64,000 nt of DNA from Paludibacteraceae bacterium (GCA_017551025.1 JAFZNG010000008.1:92364-156363), one strand, 5' to 3'. Counted from the first letter of the stretch, positions 1 to 9,565 are shown. Program-made: numbers and translations. The notes: generated by a model from the sequence alone, not told the origin.

Positions 1-1
1 G

Positions 2-415
2 GAATTCACAACCGATGATATGGACTTCGATAATCTGGAGCAAGTCTATGCTCAATATCGCGAGCGTCATAACATCCCTTCTCCGGCGGAGTTGACAGCG
101 ATGCGTGAGCGGTATGGGTTGTCGGCTATTAAGATGGCGCAGGTACTTGGGTTGGGCGTGAACCAATATGCCAAGTATGAGCAAGGCGAGATGCCGAGCG
201 AGTCCATCGGTAAGATGCTGAGGTCGATCCAGACACCGGCAGTGTTTATGGGGTATCTGGAGGACGCGAAGAATCAGTTCAGCGAGGCGGAATACAAGAA
301 GATCTGTGCAAAAGTGCAGAAGTCATTCCTCAAGTTAATCAAGTCGAAGCCTGATTTGTCTTGGTTCTGGGAGTTGCTAACTCCCCCGCGTGTCTTAGGT
401 CGCGTGGCGTTGTAA
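2..415 (+). CDS. MqsA/YgiT-type antitoxin, C-terminal helix-turn-helix part (5' end outside window)
   Basis: The reading frame is open to the window edge, so the first visible ATG (position 20) is probably internal and the gene starts upstream. The visible part carries a Xre-like helix-turn-helix with the segment RYGLSAIKMAQVLGLGVNQY followed by YEQGE. This pattern is typical of MqsA-like antitoxins, whose N-terminal zinc-binding half would lie before the window. Such proteins bind their own promoter and neutralise a co-transcribed toxin. No toxin gene follows downstream, so the partner must be upstream or absent. A hairpin terminator ends the unit. The fold is well supported; the toxin-antitoxin role is inferred from the family. 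Confidence 0.7.
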   Translation, partial: EFTTDDMDFDNLEQVYAQYRERHNIPSPAELTAMRERYGLSAIKMAQVLGLGVNQYAKYEQGEMPSESIGKMLRSIQTPAVFMGYLEDAKNQFSEAEYKKICAKVQKSFLKLIKSKPDLSWFWELLTPPRVLGRVAL

Positions 416-438
416 TAAACGCACAATAAGTTTTCTCA

Positions 439-470
439 ATAGGAGCAACGGAAAAACCGTCGCTCCTATT
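439..470 (+). terminator. Rho-independent terminator after the antitoxin gene
   Basis: A near-perfect inverted repeat has arms AATAGGAGC and GCTCCTATT plus an inner ACGG/CCGT stem around an A-rich loop. It begins 23 bases after the stop codon and is followed by TTG. It would end the antitoxin transcript. Confidence 0.75.
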
Positions 471-592
471 TGTATATAGAAGTATGCTAGCATAGGGCGG
501 ATAAGGAACGGGGGTAGATAACATCCGGGCCGAATGACAAAACAAGAAAACAAAATACAAAACCGAAATAATATATAACATAAATATAAATC

Positions 593-3500
593 ATGAAAAA
601 AACATTTCAAAAATCATTATTAGTCCTCATCGGAGTGCTGATGATGGGAGTTAACTGTGTGTGGGGGAAGACAATTACCGACCTGAGTTACGTTTCGATT
701 ACCGGCTCTTTTAATAGTTGGGCTGATGGAGGCAATTCTGCTTGGTGGTTTACTCCCAATCCCGCATCTGGTACGCAAAACTATTATACTGGCACCTTCT
801 ATCTTCCATATTCTTCGTCTGATAGAGAAATGAGATTATATTTGGGTAGAAATAATAATGGAAATAGCAACTGGGGTGCTTCAATGGCTTTTGGAGGATA
901 TTGGATTAACGACGAAAATGATTTTAATGCAGAGATGGGAACTAGTAAAGGGAATGATATACTAAAACCCTTCTCCTCGTCTCCTGCTTCGGGATATATC
1001 AAATTATCTTGCCAGTTTTGGGGCGATTATTCCGGCAACTCTCGCTTGATAATTAATCAATCTGCTGTAGATGCATTAAGTCTTACATCATTAGATGCTT
1101 CAAGCAGCTCGGTTAAATCAGGTCAAACTATTACGATGAGCCCTACTGGCGCATCTGGAGGTTCGGGCGGTTATAGCTATTCGTATGGTTCTTCACTTGG
1201 TGGTAGTTTCGATGGTAATACATTTACTGCGCCGTATTATTTCAATTCTCCGAGTACTACAATTACGGTAACAATGAGCGACACACATACTCTACTTTCC
1301 GGATTAGCTACGACTCAAAAGACAAAATCCATTACCATCAATCGTCCGGATAACATGTATATTAAAACCAAATTTAATGATTTTGACGATTGGGGATGGG
1401 TAACTTTGCCATCTAATGGTGATGGAACTTACTCTGTTACAGCAAAATACAGAGGAAGCACTGGATGTAACTGGAGTGTCACATCTGGAGATGAAACTCA
1501 ATACATTGAGTATACCTCATATACGAAAGTGCATGATGCAATAAATGATCCTCTTATTGATGGAGACGATTGTACCTTTAAGTTAACACCTACATCGTGG
1601 ACAGATGCTTCCAAAGTGGCGTCTGTGACCATTACAAAGCGTGTAGCCATTACTGCGACGAAAGTGTCTTTGGGTACAGGTTCTGGTACAGCCGGTACTC
1701 CGAGTATCTCGGCTTCAGGTTATGCAAATGGAAAAGTAGATTACAATAGTAGTGTTACGTTTACCGCACCAGATGAAGCAACCGGTTACAGATGGAAAGG
1801 ATGGTATACGAACAATACGGGTACCGGCGCAGCGTATAACTCAAACAAATCCTTCACCGAGGCCGTAACAAGTGCAAAGACATATTATGCAATCTATGAG
1901 CCAATTGGATATAAGATCACTTTTGATGCAACGACGAACGGAGGAGCTATTACCAATAATGGTACTACATATGCGGAAGACGGAAGCCGTAAGTTGTCAG
2001 AGACATATAATACGGTCGTTACCGGTACTGCGCCGACAGCTGTTAAGGACGGTTGGCATTTTAATGGATGGTACACTACAGCGTCTGTCGGTGGCGTCAA
2101 ACTCATCAATGCAGATGGAACATGGAATACCGATGTATCTACATATACCTCCTCTGGCAAGTGGGTAAAAGCTGATAATATTACCCTATATGCTCGCTAT
2201 AGCCACGGCATTAACTTTATCTCGTTTACCGGCTATTATAACGTGATGCCTGGAGCTGATGTAGTAGGTGAGGTTCACTTTAACACTGATGCAGAGCCAG
2301 AAGGTAATTTTACCCTCTGTTATGTTTTGACGACCGGCGGAGGAGAGAGAATGTTTGATCAACCGAACTTTGATCGCTCATACTCGGATGGTTATCATAA
2401 AGTTACTTTTGCAGCTCCTGTAACGCCTGGTGCTTACACGCTTCAGGCTCGTCTATATGAAGAAGCTAACCATGACTGCGCAACAGAAGCCGGAGCTTTA
2501 GATACTTATACTAGTCTTGAATTTACATTCAATGTTGAACATACAAATACAGTAACTGTACAATACAAGTGCGGAAGTGTGGAGGTTCGTCCTTCGACAA
2601 CTGTACAGGCAACAGCTTATAGTACCGCAGTCTCGGTCACGGCTCCCACTATTAAGGGATTGACTTTCACCGGTTGGACATTAGGAGCCGGTGTGTCGGC
2701 TGTTTCTCCGACAACAACCAGCGACCAAACCATTAAAATCCACGCCACGAAAGATAGTATCATGACGGCTAACTACAGCCAGAGTGGATACGTTTATTTC
2801 AAGAATACGTATGGTTGGGATAACGTGTATTTCTATCGGTATAACAAACAGAGTTATTGGGGAACAAGTAATTCCGGAGACTACGGAATAGGTGCGCATG
2901 GTAATTCTGATAAGTGGTCTGACTATTGTGAAGAAGGTCCTATTGAGATGGAAAAAGTGGATGGCACAGATGATCTATACTACTGCAAACCATCCAGCAC
3001 TCCAGGTAGCACTCAATCTTATGTATTTACTGATAAGCCTTCTACGGAATATTTCTTTGGTAGAACGGACGATTTCTATCCTATCAATGTATTAGTATTG
3101 AATAATACAGCATTTAGCCAGAGTAGTAATAGTGCCTTCAATACTACTAATCATATGATTGTTCCGAATAAAGATCAAACACCGATTAATCCGGGTGGCA
3201 TTTATGATGGCAAGGTAAGTTACTATACTGAATATTTCGCGATTCCCTCGCTAATGGATTGGAACTGGACATTACGTGGTGATTGGGGTTGGAGTACTCC
3301 CGCTGCATATTGTCACTTCCAAGCGCCTACGATGGGTAGTACCACCTTCCAAGCACATCGCTACTTTGATAATGAGACAGGATGGGATCATTATATCCAA
3401 GTATATGACCAATCTGGGGAAGATAAAGGACACTATGGAGTCGTTAGCGGTGCAATTGAAGCTACAACAAGTACACCGACCGAACTTGGCAAACAGAGCG

Positions 3501-6145
3501 GAAGTGAAGATCGTAATATCAGATTCCGTACGAATCATCAAGGAGATTACATCTTCAATCTATCCTTTGAGCCATCGGCAAATCAAAAGGGAGGCTTTGC
3601 CGGTAAGGTTAAGTTGAGTATAACTTATCCGATTGAAGTAGGCGATTATCGTCTGGTATATACGGGAGGTTCGAAACCTCACCCGGGAAATGTGATCAAA
3701 AGACGTGCTAATGGTGAAGATATTGTTAGTATGTATGTAGCTGCAGGACAAGCTGCAGAATTAGTACTGCAACCCTGTAGCGTAGTAACGGCAGATGCTG
3801 TTACATGGACTCCTATAGCGTCGTGCTCTGCTCCATCATATGCAGATGCTGTGAACTTTGCAACGATTCTTAGTGCAGGCGGTGCGGGTGCTTATAACTT
3901 CACGATTAAGCAAGATGCGAATGGAGCCAATCCGAAGATTACCAAAGTTGAGAAATATACCGGTCCGTTCTATATCCGTACCGACTGCGTAAATAGCGAT
4001 AAGTGGAACTATTGGGATTCGAAAGACGCTCACACGATGACTTATTCGGATTACTCCACTACTTTGACTACGGATCCGTATAGCCACTACTTTGTGAAAT
4101 GGATTTCTGAATCGGATGTTATTGTTAAATTCTGCGTAGCGAATGATTACAGCGAAGCTGTTTCTGATACGCTTGATGCGGATGGTATTCTGACAGGAAC
4201 GAATGTTAAGGTAAGTGAAACAAATGTGCGCTTTATGTACAACCAAGCGACAAACGGCCTCAAGCGTGCCTATACCTATGGTCCATTAAATAATATGTAC
4301 ATGTTATTGCGTACGCCGTACGTGACGAGTGAGGATGGAACAAATGCATGGTTGTATAAGAGTTGGACAAACACTTCTACATATACTCTCTTGGGTGGTA
4401 CCAACAAATCATTGGATGATGTTGCGGTAGATACCTTGAAGTTTAATGATAATGGTAACTGGGTATATCAAGCAGATGTTTACGCTCGTCCGGGAGCTCC
4501 CATAAAGTTGACGGGATACTTTAATGGAGCTACGCAGTATTTCAAAGGAACATCCGGAACGAGTTATACAACTGACGCTCAACACCTTCTCGCAGGAAAC
4601 GGTGATCCGCAACATATGCGTATCACGTATGATTTCAAGACTAATCGTATGATGACTGCTTGGATGCCAAGTGGTAGTGAAATTACTCAACTGAGTCTCA
4701 ACGCTGATGTGATGTTGATTCGTCAACACCAAGAAGAGGGAGCGTCTATCACTATTAAAAAGGATGGAGTTAAGCCAGAGGATAATGCGTTGTCAAATGT
4801 GCAAACCGTTTATGGTGTAATTCAGTTAAACAAATCAACACTCAATGATGTAACTCTGTCTCAATACGAGCGTGACTTGTTCTGGATATCTTTCCCGTTT
4901 GATGTGCACTTGAGCGATGTATTCGGATTCGGTAACTACTATGAGCATTGGGGTATCCAATACTACGATGGTAAAGGTCGCGCAAAGAATGGTTATTGGG
5001 TTGATTCTAAGTCTAACTGGAAGTTCTTCACTCCGGGTATGCGTGATACGACAGTCTTGAAAGCTAACGAAGGATATGTGCTGGCAGTCGATTTGGATCT
5101 GCTCGGCAATGAATCTAGCGTGTGGGATAATGGCGTGACATCTATTTATCTTTACTTCCCGTCCACTACAACCTTAGGAACCATTAAGAATGCTACCAGC
5201 ACGACAGTAGACATTGACACCACAGGTTATACATGTACTATTGATAGACGTGTCAATAAAGAGGTTGCAAACACTAACCTTGATCGTCGTGTAGTAGATA
5301 GTCACTGGCATTTGATTGGTGCTCCGAGTTTTGCGGGAGCAGAACGCAGCGCAGGCACTTCATTTGATGCGCATGACGTCCCAAATATAGATCCGGCAAA
5401 TTGGGCAACAACTGATGTTCCGTTTGTTTACGATTGGGATCCTACCACAAACACACTGAGCCCAATAAAGACAGGCACAGCCACCTTTAAGGCTATGCAC
5501 TCTTATTTGACTCAGTATGGCAAAAAGACTATTACGTGGGAGAATGTCGTAGTTGCTGTGCCTGCCTCTGTAGCTGCCCGTCAGGCAAAACAACAAGACT
5601 TTGACTTGACGCTTCATATTCTGCGCGGAGCGAACTCAAACGACCAGACCTTCATCCGCTTGACGGAGAACGAGGAAGTAACGGATGACTTTGAGTTTGG
5701 CTACGACTTGTCGAAAGAGACGAATAGGTCTATCGCTAATGTTTGGACGGTAACGACAGACGGAACTCCCGCCGCGGGTAACAGTATGCCATTCGGCACT
5801 GAAACGAAGGTCGTGCCGGTTGGCGTGAAGACTCCTGCAGCCGATAGTTATACCTTCTCAATGCCGGAAGGCACGAATGGCGTAAGCGTTGTGCTCGTAG
5901 ATAATATAATGAACACGCGCACGAATCTTGGCTTGACGGATTACACCGTTTATCTGGAAGCAGGACAATTTGACGGACGCTTCTCGCTGGAGATTCCTGT
6001 AATCACGCAGACGCCGACGAATGTAGAAACGGTTACGGGTGACGGGTTACTGGTTACCGGGGCACGCAAGGTGATGATCGATGGCGTCCTGTACATCGTT
6101 AAGGACGGAGAGGTATTTGACGCTCGCGGAAATCGAGTAAAGTAA
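593..6145 (+). CDS. very large secreted protein with Listeria-Bacteroides repeats and a C-terminal sorting-like tail
   Basis: This 1850-residue protein starts with a signal peptide (residues 1-25, ending near VWG). Most of it is rich in Ser, Thr, Gly, Asn and Tyr, as in extracellular beta-structured proteins. Residues about 350-540 and 650-705 contain Listeria-Bacteroides (InlB B-type) repeats, recognisable by the GWHFNGWYT and GYRWKGWYT motifs. The last about 30 residues (MIDGVLYIVKDGEVFDARG) resemble the tails of two other secreted proteins in this window and may be a type IX secretion signal. A four-unit heptamer repeat encodes the linker just before this tail. The gene is visibly more A+T-rich than the housekeeping genes. 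Its function is unknown; surface display or adhesion is plausible. Confidence 0.85.
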   Translation: MKKTFQKSLLVLIGVLMMGVNCVWGKTITDLSYVSITGSFNSWADGGNSAWWFTPNPASGTQNYYTGTFYLPYSSSDREMRLYLGRNNNGNSNWGASMAFGGYWINDENDFNAEMGTSKGNDILKPFSSSPASGYIKLSCQFWGDYSGNSRLIINQSAVDALSLTSLDASSSSVKSGQTITMSPTGASGGSGGYSYSYGSSLGGSFDGNTFTAPYYFNSPSTTITVTMSDTHTLLSGLATTQKTKSITINRPDNMYIKTKFNDFDDWGWVTLPSNGDGTYSVTAKYRGSTGCNWSVTSGDETQYIEYTSYTKVHDAINDPLIDGDDCTFKLTPTSWTDASKVASVTITKRVAITATKVSLGTGSGTAGTPSISASGYANGKVDYNSSVTFTAPDEATGYRWKGWYTNNTGTGAAYNSNKSFTEAVTSAKTYYAIYEPIGYKITFDATTNGGAITNNGTTYAEDGSRKLSETYNTVVTGTAPTAVKDGWHFNGWYTTASVGGVKLINADGTWNTDVSTYTSSGKWVKADNITLYARYSHGINFISFTGYYNVMPGADVVGEVHFNTDAEPEGNFTLCYVLTTGGGERMFDQPNFDRSYSDGYHKVTFAAPVTPGAYTLQARLYEEANHDCATEAGALDTYTSLEFTFNVEHTNTVTVQYKCGSVEVRPSTTVQATAYSTAVSVTAPTIKGLTFTGWTLGAGVSAVSPTTTSDQTIKIHATKDSIMTANYSQSGYVYFKNTYGWDNVYFYRYNKQSYWGTSNSGDYGIGAHGNSDKWSDYCEEGPIEMEKVDGTDDLYYCKPSSTPGSTQSYVFTDKPSTEYFFGRTDDFYPINVLVLNNTAFSQSSNSAFNTTNHMIVPNKDQTPINPGGIYDGKVSYYTEYFAIPSLMDWNWTLRGDWGWSTPAAYCHFQAPTMGSTTFQAHRYFDNETGWDHYIQVYDQSGEDKGHYGVVSGAIEATTSTPTELGKQSGSEDRNIRFRTNHQGDYIFNLSFEPSANQKGGFAGKVKLSITYPIEVGDYRLVYTGGSKPHPGNVIKRRANGEDIVSMYVAAGQAAELVLQPCSVVTADAVTWTPIASCSAPSYADAVNFATILSAGGAGAYNFTIKQDANGANPKITKVEKYTGPFYIRTDCVNSDKWNYWDSKDAHTMTYSDYSTTLTTDPYSHYFVKWISESDVIVKFCVANDYSEAVSDTLDADGILTGTNVKVSETNVRFMYNQATNGLKRAYTYGPLNNMYMLLRTPYVTSEDGTNAWLYKSWTNTSTYTLLGGTNKSLDDVAVDTLKFNDNGNWVYQADVYARPGAPIKLTGYFNGATQYFKGTSGTSYTTDAQHLLAGNGDPQHMRITYDFKTNRMMTAWMPSGSEITQLSLNADVMLIRQHQEEGASITIKKDGVKPEDNALSNVQTVYGVIQLNKSTLNDVTLSQYERDLFWISFPFDVHLSDVFGFGNYYEHWGIQYYDGKGRAKNGYWVDSKSNWKFFTPGMRDTTVLKANEGYVLAVDLDLLGNESSVWDNGVTSIYLYFPSTTTLGTIKNATSTTVDIDTTGYTCTIDRRVNKEVANTNLDRRVVDSHWHLIGAPSFAGAERSAGTSFDAHDVPNIDPANWATTDVPFVYDWDPTTNTLSPIKTGTATFKAMHSYLTQYGKKTITWENVVVAVPASVAARQAKQQDFDLTLHILRGANSNDQTFIRLTENEEVTDDFEFGYDLSKETNRSIANVWTVTTDGTPAAGNSMPFGTETKVVPVGVKTPAADSYTFSMPEGTNGVSVVLVDNIMNTRTNLGLTDYTVYLEAGQFDGRFSLEIPVITQTPTNVETVTGDGLLVTGARKVMIDGVLYIVKDGEVFDARGNRVK
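6033..6060. repeat. in-frame heptamer repeat, TTACGGG family (4 units)
   Basis: Four consecutive 7-base units (TTACGGG, TGACGGG and two variants) lie inside the giant secreted gene. They encode the peptide around VTGDGLLVTG, directly before the C-terminal tail motif. Confidence 0.85.
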
Positions 6146-6146
6146 G

Positions 6147-6168
6147 GAATGAATGAGTGAACGAATGA
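6147..6168. repeat. short GAATGAGT-type tandem repeat at a gene junction
   Basis: Degenerate GAAT/GAGT/GAAC tetramers, readable as 8-base units, begin two bases after the stop codon of the giant gene and run towards the next gene. Confidence 0.55.
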
Positions 6169-6188
6169 TTAGCAAAATACAAAACTTT

Positions 6189-6554
6189 ATGAAACGCATA
6201 TATATAATGATGGTACTGGGTGCGCTAATGGCGTCCCTGGTTCCCACAAATGCTCAAACATTCCAAAACCCGAATGCGCAGCAGAACCAAAACCAACAGA
6301 TAATACAAACCGGGGCACACTATACGGGGACGGTATATGAACCCTTCAGCGGCTCCGTACCGTCCGAGCAAAGTGCAGTAGGTGCCAGTTATTCACCCGC
6401 TAAAATTGGTAATCTGAGACGCGGTTTGGATACACCGGGCGATACCGGTCAATCTACCGAGTCCCCTATCGGCGATGCGGTACTGCCGCTGTTACTGATG
6501 GCAATGGTGTATGGTGGATGGTGTATAGTGTATAGGCGCAAGCGCCGTGTATAG
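6189..6554 (+). CDS. small exported membrane protein of unknown function
   Basis: I chose the ATG at 6189 because it gives a normal signal peptide (MKRIYIMMVLG to NAQ); an upstream ATG at 6153 lies in a short tandem repeat. The 121-residue product has a Gln/Asn-rich stretch after the signal, a glycine- and serine-containing middle, and one C-terminal membrane segment (LPLLLMAMVYGGWCIVY) ending in RRKRRV. It is thus anchored with a short basic cytoplasmic tail, a layout reminiscent of sorting-signal anchors. Part of the membrane segment is encoded by heptamer repeats of the GGTGTAT family. It follows the giant secreted gene by 43 bases and may be co-transcribed. I do not recognise a family. 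Confidence 0.6.
   Translation: MKRIYIMMVLGALMASLVPTNAQTFQNPNAQQNQNQQIIQTGAHYTGTVYEPFSGSVPSEQSAVGASYSPAKIGNLRRGLDTPGDTGQSTESPIGDAVLPLLLMAMVYGGWCIVYRRKRRV
6504..6531. repeat. in-frame heptamer repeat, ATGGTGT family (4 units)
   Basis: Four 7-base units (ATGGTGT, ATGGTGG, ATGGTGT, ATAGTGT) lie within the 3' end of the small membrane protein gene. They encode part of its membrane segment. Confidence 0.8.
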
Positions 6555-6606
6555 CCTTCGGCGTTTATAACTTACGCGTTTATAGTGCTACGCACGTTAA
6601 TACGCT
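6532..6606. repeat. ladder of mini-hairpins spaced about 16 bases
   Basis: Successive units beginning TATAG, TATAA or TTAATA each contain a tiny palindrome: GGCGC/GCGCC, GCC/GGC and GTGC/GCAC. The unit TAGTGCTACGCACGTTAA recurs almost exactly near 23672 (TAGTGCTTCGCACGTTAA). The ladder bridges the end of the small membrane protein gene and the following terminator. Confidence 0.5.
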
Positions 6607-6635
6607 TAGAGCCGGCTGTCAATGGCCGGCTCTAA
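6606..6635. terminator. bidirectional terminator between convergent genes
   Basis: An 11-bp perfect inverted repeat (TTAGAGCCGGC with GCCGGCTCTAA, 8-base loop) lies between the plus-strand small membrane protein gene and the minus-strand secreted protein gene. It can serve both, although no strong T-run is present. Confidence 0.65.
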
Positions 6636-6659
6636 CAGTATAAAAATAGGTAATTTAAA

Positions 6660-7931
6660 TTACCGGATCACTTGGCCGGTGGGGGTGTAGAGGCGGTTGC
6701 CGGATTGGATGTACAGATGGCCGTTGCGGAGGATCTTGGTAGCGGTGAGCGGTGAGCCGTTATCGGTCATCGGGATAGCCTCCGGCCAGACATGCGAATA
6801 CCAGTGACGCACCAACGAGGGATCGGGCACACGATACAGCGACCAGACACTATTCGGATTATCGCCCAAGATATAGTCATGCAACCAGACCTCTAGATTC
6901 TCTCCTCTTTGATACAGCACCCACCACTTATCACCGTCTTCGCGGGCGATGAATAGCCATGTAGAGTCAGCCAGCATACGAGCCTTCCAAGGCGAACAAT
7001 CATCCGTAAGCGTGTTGGCGGCGGCGTTATACCCCACGTAACTGTCTAAAGCTCCATAACAGCGTATCGTACACGTTGTATCCTCGAGTTGAAAATCGAG
7101 GTAATAGATGTCGGAGGTATAGATATACGCATCGTCCGAAAGCGCCATCCGTCCGCCGGAGACGATACCGCTGAGAACATAGTTGCCCAAGGCAAGCACA
7201 TAATACCCCGACTCGGGATGCGTCTGCCGCTGCCATGTAGGATAAGGCAGATCGGTCCATACCGCCCAAAGCGTGATATCCTTCTTAGGGAAATAGCGAC
7301 TATCGGCCGGCAAGAGGACGGGTTGCAAGTCCACCGGTTCGGTCAATTCGTTCTCTGCCCATCCGGCGAAATACCATTCGCCTCGATCCTCACGCATGGG
7401 CAACAGCACGCCACTACCGGGTGCCGACTCGGTGAGGGTCTCCGGCTCGTCATTCGTCATAAGCGTGACGGTATACGGTCGCAAAGCAGGCTGGGTATAT
7501 TCGATTTCGTAACGCTGGATATGCAGCGAGTTGGCCGTACCGACGAGTTGCACCGTCAGGAAGCCCTCATCGAGCGTACATGCTCCACTCCACCCGAGGG
7601 CTTGATACTCACTATTATCATACGCACCAAACCAATCCTTGTAGGTGCCCGAAAGGGTATAGAGCTGCAGGTCATCGGCCGTAATCGTGAGTTGACCGGC
7701 TCCCTTATCCTTGTTGGAACGCAGATACAGACGCACCGCCTCGATACGGATATCTTCCAGACCCGACAAACGGAGCGTAGCGGTGTCGCCCTCCCGTATG
7801 TCGCCCTTCTGGTACGAACAACTGTAAGCAGTCTGCATACCCACGGGCTGCGCACCCGAAATAGATACCGACGACTTGGTTTCCACCGTAAAAGTCATCA
7901 AAATACCAAGAAGAATCGTTACAAATGTCAT
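6660..7931 (-). CDS. secreted protein with C-terminal sorting-like tail
   Basis: The 423-residue product begins with a hydrophobic export signal (MTFVTILLGILMTF). The middle (about residues 150-230) contains a diverged Listeria-Bacteroides repeat with WYFAGWAENE and ITLWAVW. The C-terminus (ILRNGHLYIQSGNRLYTPTG) matches the tail motif found in the giant protein at 593-6145 and the LRR protein at 45936-47786. This suggests export by the same machinery, possibly type IX. The N-terminal half resembles a beta-sandwich carbohydrate-binding layout, but I cannot name a family. It is transcribed alone, divergent from the tRNA-Pro gene. Confidence 0.75.
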   Translation of the reverse strand: MTFVTILLGILMTFTVETKSSVSISGAQPVGMQTAYSCSYQKGDIREGDTATLRLSGLEDIRIEAVRLYLRSNKDKGAGQLTITADDLQLYTLSGTYKDWFGAYDNSEYQALGWSGACTLDEGFLTVQLVGTANSLHIQRYEIEYTQPALRPYTVTLMTNDEPETLTESAPGSGVLLPMREDRGEWYFAGWAENELTEPVDLQPVLLPADSRYFPKKDITLWAVWTDLPYPTWQRQTHPESGYYVLALGNYVLSGIVSGGRMALSDDAYIYTSDIYYLDFQLEDTTCTIRCYGALDSYVGYNAAANTLTDDCSPWKARMLADSTWLFIAREDGDKWWVLYQRGENLEVWLHDYILGDNPNSVWSLYRVPDPSLVRHWYSHVWPEAIPMTDNGSPLTATKILRNGHLYIQSGNRLYTPTGQVIR

Positions 7932-7956
7932 AAAAAAGCGATTTTTCCGCTAAATG

Positions 7957-7988
7957 TTTGCGTATATCATTTTTTTTTCGTACCTTTG
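7957..7988 (+). promoter_or_regulatory. sigma-ABfr-type promoter of tRNA-Pro
   Basis: TTTG at 7957-7960 is followed by exactly 20 bases and then TACCTTTG at 7981-7988, continuing CACC. The -33 box continues CGTATATC, like other promoters in the window. Confidence 0.85.
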
Positions 7989-8016
7989 CACCCGCTTTCG
8001 AAAAATGAACGCGAAA

Positions 8017-8091
8017 CGGGTAGTAGTTCAGCCCGGTTAGAATGCCTGCTTTGGGAGCAGGAGGTCGTGAGTTCGAATCTCGCCTACCCGA
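8017..8091 (+). tRNA. tRNA-Pro, anticodon TGG
   Basis: A complete cloverleaf can be drawn. The acceptor arms are CGGGTAG and CTACCCG, with A as discriminator. The anticodon arm reads CCTGC-TTTGGGA-GCAGG with anticodon TGG, and the T-loop is GTTCGAATC. The terminal CCA is not encoded. It decodes CCN proline codons. It has its own promoter and is followed at once by a hairpin terminator. Confidence 0.93.
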
Positions 8092-8092
8092 C

Positions 8093-8121
8093 TAAGAGTC
8101 ACCTACACACGGTGGCTCTTA
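8093..8121 (+). terminator. terminator of tRNA-Pro
   Basis: The inverted repeat TAAGAGTCACC / GGTGGCTCTTA (one G-T pair) is followed by ATTCTTTTC, two bases after the tRNA. Confidence 0.8.
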
Positions 8122-8138
8122 TTCTTTTCGTACGGGCG

Positions 8139-9545
8139 CTACAGCAGTACCGTCTCGCCCTTAGCCGGATTCTCTATACCGCGGAAACCCGCTTCGTACA
8201 AATGGTCGCGATATTCGCTCTGCGCGTCTTCTTCACCGTGGACTACGAATACGCGCCGTACGGCTTCTACATTAAGACTCGAACGCAGATATTCAATCAT
8301 CTCGCGCCAGTCGCCGTGACCGGAGAAGCCTTCCAACTTCGTGATATGCGCCTTGATACGGCGGTCCATACCGAAGATACTGATCCATTGTAGGCCGGGC
8401 TTCTGGATACGTGCACCGAGCGAAGTCGGCGTACAGTAACCGACGATAAGGATCGTGTTGGCTGGATTGGATATCTGGTTAGCTACATGGTGCTTGATAC
8501 GTCCCGCCTCCATCATGCCGCTGGCAGAAATGATGATACAGGGTTCTTCGCTCGTATTTAGTGCCTTCGACTCGCGTATATCGGTAATATAATGCAAGGT
8601 ATTAAAGCCAAAGGGGTCATCATCAAAGCGCATAACGTCCTGTACATCCTCGTTGAGTTCCGAAGCGTACATCCGGAAGATATGCGTGGCGTTGACCGAC
8701 AAGGGCGAATCGACATAGACATTGATCTTGGGCAGGTGCTGCTCGTTATAGAGCTTATTGAGCACATACACAATCTCCTGGGTACGTCCTACGGAGAAAG
8801 ACGGGATGATCAGCTTGCCGTGACGATAGACGCAGGTATCGTTGACAATGCCGAGCAGTTCTTCCTCGGAGACGAGCGACTCGTCGTGGAGCCGGTTACC
8901 GTAGGTAGATTCACAGATGAGGTAGTCGCATTGCGGGAATTTCTCCGGCGTACGCAAGATATGACTCTTCATGCGACCTATATCACCGGTATAGGCAATC
9001 CGTTTGCGCTCTCCACCCTCCTCGATCTCGAGCGAACAGATAGCCGAACCGAGCATATGTCCCGAATTGGTAAACGTGAGCCATACGCCGTCGCATACAC
9101 GGAAACGCCGGTTGTAGCCCACCGTAATGAAATGCTGCATGACGCCATCTACCTGCTGGTTGTCGAACAGGGGCTTGATACGCGGCTTATGCAGACGATC
9201 CATCTTCTTGTTGTACCAGCGCACATCCTGCGCCAGGATAAAGGCCGTATCGGCCAGCATGATCGCACACAAATCGCGCGTAGCAGGCGTAGAGATAATG
9301 TCGCCCCGGAAACCGAGTTTGTAGATATAGGGCAAGAGACCTGAGTGGTCGATATGCGCATGAGAAAGGATGACATAATCGATATCCTTGGGTTCGAAAC
9401 CCAGTTCACGGTTCATGGCATCGGTCTCCATACCTTTTCCCTGAAACATACCGCAGTCGAGCAAGATACGCTTACCGCTGTCGGTCGTAATGAGGTGTTT
9501 ACTACCGGTCACCTCACGTGCCGCTCCTAAGAATTGAATTTTCAT
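8139..9545 (-). CDS. MBL-fold beta-CASP hydrolase (RNA-specificity type)
   Basis: The 468-residue protein is a metallo-beta-lactamase-fold enzyme of the beta-CASP group that acts on RNA. It shows the zinc ligand motif SHAHIDHSG at about residues 60-68, a central beta-CASP segment with SASGMMEAGRIKHH, and the C-terminal RMMBL motif FSGHGDWREM near residue 410. The relatives are processing exo/endonucleases of the YSH1/CPSF type, probably cytoplasmic. The start at 9545 (MKIQFLGAAREVTGSKH) is chosen because an in-frame upstream start at 9596 would overlap the gene's own promoter. The gene stands alone and diverges from the S9 peptidase operon. Confidence 0.88.
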   Translation of the reverse strand: MKIQFLGAAREVTGSKHLITTDSGKRILLDCGMFQGKGMETDAMNRELGFEPKDIDYVILSHAHIDHSGLLPYIYKLGFRGDIISTPATRDLCAIMLADTAFILAQDVRWYNKKMDRLHKPRIKPLFDNQQVDGVMQHFITVGYNRRFRVCDGVWLTFTNSGHMLGSAICSLEIEEGGERKRIAYTGDIGRMKSHILRTPEKFPQCDYLICESTYGNRLHDESLVSEEELLGIVNDTCVYRHGKLIIPSFSVGRTQEIVYVLNKLYNEQHLPKINVYVDSPLSVNATHIFRMYASELNEDVQDVMRFDDDPFGFNTLHYITDIRESKALNTSEEPCIIISASGMMEAGRIKHHVANQISNPANTILIVGYCTPTSLGARIQKPGLQWISIFGMDRRIKAHITKLEGFSGHGDWREMIEYLRSSLNVEAVRRVFVVHGEEDAQSEYRDHLYEAGFRGIENPAKGETVLL

Positions 9546-9565
9546 GATATACCGGATTTTGAGCA

